Below, one piece after another: positions 49,731 through 56,477 of a DNA stretch of 64,000 bases (within the stretch, counting starts at the first letter, position 1; each line of letters begins with the position of its first letter). A program made the position numbers and the translations under genes. The notes below the pieces were generated by a model. That model saw only the letters and a program-made list of their open reading frames with translations. It made no database searches and was not told the origin of the DNA. Source of the stretch: Kitasatospora kifunensis (lineage in GTDB: Bacteria; Actinomycetota; Actinomycetes; Streptomycetales; Streptomycetaceae); the NCBI RefSeq assembly GCF_014203855.1, contig NZ_JACHJV010000001.1, positions 6,200,001-6,264,000 on the forward strand. Direction: 5' to 3'.

Positions 49731-50516
49731 TCAGCGCGAGAGCAGCCGGGTGAAGTTGCCACTGAGGACCTGGTCGAGGAGCGCGGCGTCGGTGACGGCC
49801 GCCTCCACGGTGCAGCGCGCGGCGAGCACGTCGCCGTACGGGGTGTTGGAGCCGAAGAGGCACTGCTCGGGGAGCGCCTGGACGGCCATCCGGACGGCGA
49901 ACACCTGGAGCGCGCTGGACAGGTCGACAAAGAGATTCTGGTGTTCGAGCGCGAGCTCGATCAGGTCCATCCAGTTCAGCCCGCCGAGTGCACCGACGAT
50001 CACCGGCACCTGCGGGAAGCGCGCGGCCATGGCCGCGTACGTCCGCAGGTCGGCGGCGGTGTGCGGGGCGAAGCCGTGCACCAGGACCGGCAGGCCGCCG
50101 TGGTCGGCGCTGACCGCCAGGACCGGTGCGATCTTCTCCGCCTGGCCGGGCGTGGGGGAGAGTTCACCGATGCCGACGATGTCGGGCCGCTTGAGGTAGT
50201 CGGCCAGCCAGGCGCCGGTGGCGGCTTCGTCCAGGCCCAGCGGGACGTTGACGAAGCCGACCGACTCACCGGGATGGGCGGCCAGCGCGGTGGTCAGCTC
50301 GGCCGTCGCCGCCCGGTAGCGGTCGAGCGAGGACTGCTCGCCCGCCAGGACGCCGCCCAGCCGGCCGAACTCCGCCCGCAGCCCGGCCAGATCGGTCGCC
50401 GCCTCGGGATGTACGTGGGTGGAGAGCAGGACGGTGCGGGTGACCCCGGCCCGGCGGGCCCGGGTCAGCTGCGCGGGGAGATCGACGGTGACGTGGGCGT
50501 GGACATCAACGGCCAT
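49731..50516 (-). CDS. Amidohydrolase-2 family metal-dependent hydrolase
   Basis: 261 residues starting MAVDVHAHVTVD (HxH metal motif). Further ligands: LPVLVHGFAP, VIVGALGGLNWMDLIELA and CLFGSNTPYGD. Relatives decarboxylate or hydrolyse ring and lactone substrates. ATG 50516. Divergent from a MerR regulator, whose operator lies in the 88-bp gap. Confidence 0.87.
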   Translation of the reverse strand: MAVDVHAHVTVDLPAQLTRARRAGVTRTVLLSTHVHPEAATDLAGLRAEFGRLGGVLAGEQSSLDRYRAATAELTTALAAHPGESVGFVNVPLGLDEAATGAWLADYLKRPDIVGIGELSPTPGQAEKIAPVLAVSADHGGLPVLVHGFAPHTAADLRTYAAMAARFPQVPVIVGALGGLNWMDLIELALEHQNLFVDLSSALQVFAVRMAVQALPEQCLFGSNTPYGDVLAARCTVEAAVTDAALLDQVLSGNFTRLLSR

Positions 50517-50562
50517 GGTGGATCACTTTCCGTTTCCTCGGATGCGGTGATCCTGACGCTAA

Positions 50563-50590
50563 ACTTTGACACCGGTGACAAGGTCAAGCG
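50563..50590. promoter_or_regulatory. MerR-type dyad promoter
   Basis: ACTTTGACACCGGTGACAAG with following GTCAAG is an imperfect dyad centred on ACCGGT, with TTGACA at 50566. It resembles MerR-family operators where the dyad occupies an elongated -35/-10 spacer; located between the divergent amidohydrolase and merR genes. Confidence 0.6.
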
Positions 50591-50604
50591 CGACGGGGGC
50601 GGCA

Positions 50605-51012
50605 GTGCTGATCAACGAGTTGGCGCGGCGCACCGGGATCAGCACCCGGGCACTGCGCCACTACGACCAGCGGGAGTTGCTCCCCTCTCGGCGTCGACCC
50701 AACGGCTACCGCGACTTCCCCGAGTCGGCCGTCGAGCAGGTGCGGCGGATCCGCCTGCTGTTGGACATCGGGCTCGCCCTGGAAGCGGTCGAGCGCCTGC
50801 TGCCCTGCTTCGCCGAGGACGGCAGGCTCGCCCCGTGCCCGAGGGCACAGGAGCGGCTGCGCGCGCAGATCGAGTCGATCGACCGCTCGATGGCGACCAT
50901 GCGCGAGACCCGGGCGATGCTGGTCACCGCACTCGGCCAAGTCGATCGACCGCTCGATGGCGACCATGCGCGAGACCCGGGCGATGCTGGTCACCGCACT
51001 CGGCCAAGCTGA
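50605..51012 (+). CDS. MerR-family regulator with a duplication-altered C-terminus
   Basis: 135 residues from GTG 50605. N-terminal winged helix: LINELARRTGISTRALRHYDQRELL, YRDFPESAVEQVRRIRLLL. The effector helix continues to MRETRAMLVTALGQ. There a 67-bp tandem repeat shifts the frame and appends DRPLDGDHARDPGDAGHRTRPS; without it the protein would end ALGQAD and stop. No effector Cys cluster except CPR region. Likely regulates the divergent amidohydrolase/lactate oxidase pair. Confidence 0.87.
   Translation: MLINELARRTGISTRALRHYDQRELLPSRRRPNGYRDFPESAVEQVRRIRLLLDIGLALEAVERLLPCFAEDGRLAPCPRAQERLRAQIESIDRSMATMRETRAMLVTALGQVDRPLDGDHARDPGDAGHRTRPS
50874..51007. repeat. Perfect 67-bp tandem duplication in merR
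   Basis: 50874-50940 is repeated exactly at 50941-51007, each beginning GTCGATCGACCGCTCG and ending CTCGGCCAA. 67 is not a multiple of three, so the reading frame changes in the second copy. Perfect identity implies a recent event. Confidence 0.97.
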
Positions 51013-51041
51013 TTGACGATCCGTCAGGCACGTGAGCGGAG

Positions 51042-51923
51042 TCAGGGCGCGATCACGGTCAGCGCCCCCGGCCGCACCCGGATGTCGGCCGGCAACTGCG
51101 CGATCTCGTCCCCGTCCGCGCAGACCGGTATCGGACGGTCGGCGTCCACCGTCACCTGCCGGGCGGTCCGCACGCTGACCTCGGGGCGGTGCAGGTGGGT
51201 GCCGCGCTTGGCCTCGCGCATGAAGGCGATGATCTTGGCGCGTGGTCCGTCGCCGACCACCATGACGTCGAGCAGGCCGTCGTCCAGCACGGCCGGCGGC
51301 ACGATGCGCAGACCGTGCCCGTAGGCACCGGAGTTGGCGATCACCACGGTGTGCGCACGCACCTGGCGCTGCTGCCCGTCGACGGTCAGCGTGTAGCCGG
51401 CCGCGCGCCAGCTCAGGATGGCCCGCAGCGGGGCCAGCCGGTAGAGCAGCAGGGCCGGCAGGCCGCGGCCCGCGTTGATGATCCGGGTGGCCAGCGCGTC
51501 GATGCCGATGTACACGTTGCCGGGCGCGATCACCCCGTTGACCTCCAGCACGTCGATGGTGCGGGTGGGCGCCGCCAGGAGCAGGCGGGCAACGGCGGCC
51601 GGGTCGCCGACGCCGGGCAGGCGCAGGGTGCGGGCCAGGTCGTTGCCGCGCCCGGCCGCGACGATGGCCATGGTGCCGCCGCCGCGCACGGTGCCGTCCG
51701 CCACGTCGCGCACCATGCCGTCCCCGCCGACCGCGACCACCACGTCGCCGCGCTCGGCGGCCGTGGTGGCGCAGGCGATGGCGTGCGCGCGGTTGTGGCT
51801 CGGCACCGTGCGGACGGCCGCGCCGGCCGTCCGCAGCAGCATGGCGATCGGCTCCCACCGGGCGGCGGTGTGGCCGCCGCCCGAGATGGGGTTGACGATC
51901 GCCGTGAAGGTGGCGGGGGCCAC
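51042..51923 (-). CDS. Diacylglycerol kinase family lipid kinase
   Basis: 293 residues. FTAIVNPISGGG, the ATP-binding VVVAVGGDGMVRDVADG and GRGNDLARTL are the DagK/YegS-type hallmarks; the C-terminal part has GVNVYIGIDAL-like GNVYIGIDALATRIINAG and the DDGLLDVMVV motif. It would phosphorylate a diacylglycerol-like or related lipid alcohol. ATG 51923 abuts the oxidase stop (1 bp), so the two genes are cotranscribed. Confidence 0.92.
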   Translation of the reverse strand: MAPATFTAIVNPISGGGHTAARWEPIAMLLRTAGAAVRTVPSHNRAHAIACATTAAERGDVVVAVGGDGMVRDVADGTVRGGGTMAIVAAGRGNDLARTLRLPGVGDPAAVARLLLAAPTRTIDVLEVNGVIAPGNVYIGIDALATRIINAGRGLPALLLYRLAPLRAILSWRAAGYTLTVDGQQRQVRAHTVVIANSGAYGHGLRIVPPAVLDDGLLDVMVVGDGPRAKIIAFMREAKRGTHLHRPEVSVRTARQVTVDADRPIPVCADGDEIAQLPADIRVRPGALTVIAP

Positions 51924-51924
51924 C

Positions 51925-53601
51925 TCAGTTCCCGCCCTCGGCAGGACCGTGCCCCGCCAGGTCCTGTCCTGTCAGGTCCTGACCCGCCGCGTCCGAAGTG
52001 GCTATCAGCACGCCTGGGTTGAGGATGCCCGCCGGGTCCAGCACCTGCTTGACCGCGCGCAGCGAGGCCACCGCCAGCGGGCCGACCTCCCGGGCGTAGA
52101 CCTCCCGGTGGTCGGTGCCGACCCCGTGGTGATGGGTGATCGCGGCACCGGCCGCGCGGATCGCCTCGTTGGCGGCCGACTTGGCCAGGCGCCACTGCGC
52201 CACCGGGTCCTCGGTCTGCGCGCAGGCGACGGTGAAGTAGAGCGAGGCGCCGGTCTCGTAGACGTGCGAGAGGTGGCAGAGCACCAGCGGCGGAGTGCCC
52301 TGCGCGGTCAGCGAGTTGGTCAGCGCCTCGGTGACGGCGGCGCGCAGCGGGTGCAGGTTGGACCAGAAGGTCACCGTCTCCAGCGTCTCGATCAGCACGC
52401 CCGCGTCCAACAGCGGATCGCGCAGGTAGGGCGCGCGGTAGCGCCCGGTGCGCCAGGACTCGCCGGGTTCGGTGCCCAGCGGTTGCCCGCCCGCCTCGCT
52501 GAGCAGCGCGCTCGCGCCGGCCCGGCGGGCGGCCACCTCCGCCGCGCTGCCCTCGTAGCCGGTGACGGCCAGGCAGCCACCCGGGCCGCCGCCGAACATC
52601 GCGGCCGGATCGGCCAGGTTGATCGAGGTCTCCGCCTCGTCGGACAGGCGCAGCACGGTGGGCACCGGGCCGTCCTGGACGAGCCGGCGCAGCGCGTTGG
52701 CGCCGGCGGTGAAGGAGTCGAACCGCCAGGCCTCGTAGACGCGTTCGGCCGGCAGCGGCCGAACGCGTACGGTCACCGAGGTGATCACGCCGAGGCTGCC
52801 CTCCGAGCCGAGCACCAGCTGCCGCAGGTCGGGCCCGGCTGCCGACTTCGGTGCGCTGCCCAACTCCAGGGTGCCGCGCGGGGTTGCCAGCACCAGGCCG
52901 ACCACCATCTCGTCGAACCGCCCGTAGCCGGCCGAGGCCTGCCCGGCCGAACGGGCGGCCGCGTAGCCGCCGATGCTCGCGCCCTCGTAGGACTGCGGGA
53001 AGTGACCCAGCGTCAGACCTCGTTCGCGCAGCTGGCGTTCGGCCTCGACGCCGCGCAGTCCGGCCTGCAGGGTGGCGGTGCGGGAGACCTCGTCCACCGC
53101 GAGCACGGCGTCCAGCCGCTTGAGGTCGAGGGCGATCACACCGTTGAACCCGGCCCGCTCGGGCGTGAGGCCGCCGACCACCGAGGTGCCGCCGGAGTAG
53201 GGGACGACCGCGATCCGCTCGCGCTCGCACAGTTCGAGCAGGGCCACCACCTCCTCGTGCGAGCCGGGCAGCGTGACGGCGTCGGGCGCGTCGGTCGCAT
53301 CGCCGGCGCGCAGCCGCAGCAGGTCGGGGGTGGACCAGCCACGGGTGTGCGCGAGTCGGGCGGCGTTCGTGGTGCTGAGGTGCTCGGCGCCGACCAGGGC
53401 GGCCAGCTCGGCCAGTACCTTGGCGTCCACCGCCGGTTCGGGCAGCTCCAGTTCGGCGAGGTCGACCGGCGGCCGCGCGGGCGCGCGCACCCCGAAGGCG
53501 GCCAGCGTCTCGTGGGCGGCGGCCGGCAGTTCGGTGTGGTGGGCGGGGTCTCCCCAGCGGTAGGGGTGGAAGTCCGCGACGGGCAGGTCTGACTCGGTCA
53601 T
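51925..53601 (-). CDS. FAD-linked oxidase, alkyldihydroxyacetonephosphate synthase-like
   Basis: 558 residues. PCMH-type FAD domain: VALLELCERERIAVVPYSGGTSVVGG, GHFPQSYEGASIGGYAAARSAGQ; the catalytic His-rich motif near the C-terminus is ITHHHGVGTDH, typical of alkyl-DHAP synthase (ether-lipid enzyme) and its relatives. GLGxLGV-like LGSEGSLGVITSVTVRVRP binds FAD. ATG 53601 with GAGGACC five bases upstream. Divergent from a TetR gene; with the kinase and the glycerol-3-phosphate dehydrogenase it suggests glycerolipid chemistry. Confidence 0.87.
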   Translation of the reverse strand: MTESDLPVADFHPYRWGDPAHHTELPAAAHETLAAFGVRAPARPPVDLAELELPEPAVDAKVLAELAALVGAEHLSTTNAARLAHTRGWSTPDLLRLRAGDATDAPDAVTLPGSHEEVVALLELCERERIAVVPYSGGTSVVGGLTPERAGFNGVIALDLKRLDAVLAVDEVSRTATLQAGLRGVEAERQLRERGLTLGHFPQSYEGASIGGYAAARSAGQASAGYGRFDEMVVGLVLATPRGTLELGSAPKSAAGPDLRQLVLGSEGSLGVITSVTVRVRPLPAERVYEAWRFDSFTAGANALRRLVQDGPVPTVLRLSDEAETSINLADPAAMFGGGPGGCLAVTGYEGSAAEVAARRAGASALLSEAGGQPLGTEPGESWRTGRYRAPYLRDPLLDAGVLIETLETVTFWSNLHPLRAAVTEALTNSLTAQGTPPLVLCHLSHVYETGASLYFTVACAQTEDPVAQWRLAKSAANEAIRAAGAAITHHHGVGTDHREVYAREVGPLAVASLRAVKQVLDPAGILNPGVLIATSDAAGQDLTGQDLAGHGPAEGGN

Positions 53602-53648
53602 CGAGGTCCTCAGGGGCCGGAGGGGCAGGCGCTGATACACTTGTACAT

Positions 53649-54347
53649 GTGGTGTCGCAGCGAATCAACAGCAGGGTGGACAGAGACACGGTGGACAAGA
53701 GCGGGCCGGCCGACGGCAGAGCCGCACTGCGGGCCGCGAACGCGATCCCCGAGGAGCGGATCCTGGACGCGGCCTATCAACTGCTGCTCACCATCGGCAT
53801 GCAGCGCATCACCATGGCCGACATCGCCCGCCAGGCCGGTGTCTCGCGCGCCACGCTCTACCGCCGCTGGGGCGGGGTGCGCGAGGTGCTCGGCACGCTG
53901 ACCACGCGGGTCTGGACCGAGCTGGCGGAGAGCGCCTTCCCGCTCGCGCAGGCCCCGGACGGCCGCGCCCACGTGGTCGACGGGGTGACGCGCCTGGTGG
54001 CCGCCATCCGGGTCCACCCGCTGCTGCGCAAGATCATCGAGCTGGACCCGGACTTCCTCACCCCCTACCTGCTCAAGCGGCGCGGCACCAACACCAACCA
54101 CCAGCTCGCGATGCTCGAAGTGGGCCTGCGGGCGGGCATCGCGGACGGCTCGATCCGGGCCGGTGACCCCGCCCTGCTGGCCCGCGCGGTGCTGCTCACC
54201 GCCTGGTCGTTCACCCTCACCGGACCGGTCTTCGTGGACGCCCCCGAAGGGGCCGGCGAGGCGGTCGACCGGCTGGACGACGAGCTGCGCGTGCTGCTCG
54301 ACCGGTACCTCGCACCCGAGGCGCCGTCATCACCCCTGAACCCCTGA
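53649..54347 (+). CDS. TetR-family regulator
   Basis: 232 residues; start GTG 53649 is uncertain, GTG 53691 is possible. HTH: ERILDAAYQLLLTIGMQRIT, MADIARQAGVSRATLYRRWG. The CACTTG-TA-CATGTG dyad at 53638-53651 overlaps the start, suggesting autoregulation and a nearly leaderless transcript. Lies 47 bp from the divergent oxidase and 19 bp before the dehydrogenase gene. Confidence 0.88.
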   Translation: MVSQRINSRVDRDTVDKSGPADGRAALRAANAIPEERILDAAYQLLLTIGMQRITMADIARQAGVSRATLYRRWGGVREVLGTLTTRVWTELAESAFPLAQAPDGRAHVVDGVTRLVAAIRVHPLLRKIIELDPDFLTPYLLKRRGTNTNHQLAMLEVGLRAGIADGSIRAGDPALLARAVLLTAWSFTLTGPVFVDAPEGAGEAVDRLDDELRVLLDRYLAPEAPSSPLNP

Positions 54348-54366
54348 CCGAAGGCGGTTTCGAGTC

Positions 54367-56031
54367 ATGACCAGCACCCCCGCCGCCGGAAAGCCGAGCG
54401 CCTCGCCGACCGTCGGGCCGGCCACCTCGCCGACCGCCGGGCCGGCCACCTCGCCGACCGCCGGGCAGGCCACCTCGCCGACCGCCAGGCAGAACGCCTC
54501 GCTGAACGCCGCCCGCCGGGCCCGCGAACTGGCTGAGCTGGCCGAACCCGGCGCCGTGGTCGACGTGCTGGTGATCGGCGGCGGCGTCACCGGCGCCGGC
54601 ATCGCGCTGGACGCGGCCGCCCGCGGCCTGTCCGTCGCCCTCGCCGAGAAGCACGACCTCGGCTTCGGCACCAGCCGGTGGAGCTCCAAGCTGGTCCACG
54701 GCGGCCTGCGCTACCTCGCCTCCGGCAGCGTCGGCATCGCCCGTGAGAGCGCCGTCGAACGCGGCATCCTGCTGGAGCGCACCGCCCCGCACCTGGTGCA
54801 CGCGCTGCCGCAGATCGTCCCGCTGCTGCCCGGCACCACCCGGGCGGGCGCCGCGCTGGTGCGCACCGGCTTCCTGGCAGGTGACCTGCTGCGGGTCGCC
54901 GCCGGCACCCCCGCCGGCACGCTGCCCCGCTCCCGGCGCCTGACCGCCGCCGAGGTGCTGCGTTACGCGCCCACCGTGCAGGCGGCCGGGCTGCGCGGCG
55001 GGTTGGTCTTCTGGGACGGCCAACTCGTGGATGACGCACGGCTGGTGGTCGCGCTCGCCCGGACCGCGGCGGCGCACGGCGCCCGGATCCTGACCCGCTG
55101 CTCGGCCGCCGCGGCGAGCGGCAGCGGAGCCCGCCTGCGGGACGAACTGACCGGCGAGAGCTTCGAGTTGCGGGCCCGCGCGGTGATCAACGCCACCGGA
55201 GTCTGGGCCGGCGAGCTGGCGCCCGGCATCACGTTGCGGCCCAGCCGGGGCACCCACCTGGTGCTGCCGCAGTCCGCGTTCACCGGCCCGACCGGCGCCC
55301 TGAACGCCGGACTCACCGTGCCGGTGCCGGGCGAGAGCAACCGCTTCGTCTTCGCGCTGCCCGCCCCCGACGGACGGGTCTACGTCGGCCTCACCGACGA
55401 GGACGCCCCCGGGCCGATCCCCGACGTGCCGCAGGCCGCCGACGGCGAGATCGACTTCCTGTTGCGGACCATCAACTCGGCGCTGCACACCCCGCTCACC
55501 CGCGCCGACCTGCTCGGCACCTTCGCCGGGCTGCGCCCACTGCTGGACGACGGCACCGGGCGCACGGCCGACGTCTCGCGCAAGCACGCGGTGCTGACCG
55601 ACGCGGACGGACTGGTCACCGTGGTCGGCGGCAAGCTCACCACCTACCGGCGGATGGCCGAGGACGCCCTGGACGCGGCCCTGGCCCGGACCGGCCTGGC
55701 CGCGCGTCCGTGCCGCACCCGGGTGCTCCCGTTGGTCGGAGCCGCCTCGCGGGCCCGACTGAATCAAGTGGACGCCCCGCTGCGCCTCGTCCGCCGCTAC
55801 GGCACCGAGGCCGCCGCCGTGCTGGCCGAGGCCGGGGCCGACCCCGCGCTGCTCACCCCGATCGCGCCCGGCACCGAGACGACGGTCGCCGAACTGCGCT
55901 TCGCCGTCCGCCACGAGGGCGCACTGGACGAGGACGACCTGCTCGACCGCCGCACCCGCATCGGCCTGGCCCCGCGCGACCGCGCCGCCGCCCTGGCGGC
56001 GGCGCGGCAGGCGCTGGCGGCGGGGGAGTGA
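54367..56031 (+). CDS. glpD: Aerobic glycerol-3-phosphate dehydrogenase (GlpD-like)
   Basis: 554 residues. FAD motif VLVIGGGVTGAGIALDAAARGLSVAL (split: GGGVTGAG), DLGFGTSRWSSKLVHGGLRYL, and the C-terminal GlpD domain. Oxidises glycerol 3-phosphate to DHAP, feeding quinone. The first ~40 residues contain 8-residue repeats (GPATSPTA) absent from GlpD. ATG 54367; 19 bp after TetR. DHAP is the precursor of the acyl-DHAP used by alkyl-DHAP synthase, which fits the neighbouring genes. Confidence 0.92.
   Translation: MTSTPAAGKPSASPTVGPATSPTAGPATSPTAGQATSPTARQNASLNAARRARELAELAEPGAVVDVLVIGGGVTGAGIALDAAARGLSVALAEKHDLGFGTSRWSSKLVHGGLRYLASGSVGIARESAVERGILLERTAPHLVHALPQIVPLLPGTTRAGAALVRTGFLAGDLLRVAAGTPAGTLPRSRRLTAAEVLRYAPTVQAAGLRGGLVFWDGQLVDDARLVVALARTAAAHGARILTRCSAAAASGSGARLRDELTGESFELRARAVINATGVWAGELAPGITLRPSRGTHLVLPQSAFTGPTGALNAGLTVPVPGESNRFVFALPAPDGRVYVGLTDEDAPGPIPDVPQAADGEIDFLLRTINSALHTPLTRADLLGTFAGLRPLLDDGTGRTADVSRKHAVLTDADGLVTVVGGKLTTYRRMAEDALDAALARTGLAARPCRTRVLPLVGAASRARLNQVDAPLRLVRRYGTEAAAVLAEAGADPALLTPIAPGTETTVAELRFAVRHEGALDEDDLLDRRTRIGLAPRDRAAALAAARQALAAGE
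54400..54492. repeat. 24-bp in-frame repeats at the glpD 5' end
   Basis: About four copies of a 24-bp unit (GCCACCTCGCCGACCGCCGG plus GCCG), encoding (G/Q)(P/Q)ATSPTA; first copy is shortened. The first three differ at 1-2 bases. Confidence 0.92.
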
Positions 56032-56078
56032 CGGGCGAGCCTTAGGCCTGGGCCTACCCCTGGGCCTTGACCCTGGGC

Positions 56079-56432
56079 CTAACCCTGCGCCTGCGCCTTT
56101 CGCTGACGCTTGCTCAGCGCCGCCTTCGACATGTCCTCGGCCTGGGAGCGCAGGTTCTTGTAGCCGTACCCGCGCTCCTCCAGCCAACTCGCCGCCGCGG
56201 CCTCGGCCCGCGCGCCGGCCGGGACGATGTCCTCGTCCGCCTCGCCGGTCGCAAGGAAGCGGAAGGAGAACACGTCCCGGGGTGCGAGCTCGTAGCTGAG
56301 GTTGCCTTCCGTGGTGAAGGTGGCGAAGAGCATGCTGTGCTGGTCCGCCTCGGCTGCCAGTTCGGCGCGCTGTTCGGCGCTGAGGGCGGCGAAGCTGCCG
56401 CGGACGGTCACTCGGAAGGTGCGCTCGGTCAT
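56079..56432 (-). CDS. DUF6204-like protein
   Basis: 117 residues from ATG 56432 (MTERTFRVTVRGSF). Blocks FRVTVRGSFAALSAEQRAEL, FATFTTEGNLSYELAPRD, FRFLATGEADEDIVP and RGYGYKNLRSQAEDM match the small streptomycete DUF6204 family. Function unknown. Its 3' end runs into ~12-bp GGGTTAGGCCCA-type repeats (56040-56095), the stop being inside the first. Confidence 0.8.
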   Translation of the reverse strand: MTERTFRVTVRGSFAALSAEQRAELAAEADQHSMLFATFTTEGNLSYELAPRDVFSFRFLATGEADEDIVPAGARAEAAAASWLEERGYGYKNLRSQAEDMSKAALSKRQRKAQAQG

Positions 56433-56477
56433 GCGCGCGACCCTAACCCGCAAGGCCTGGCGCCTTCCACCTGATTG

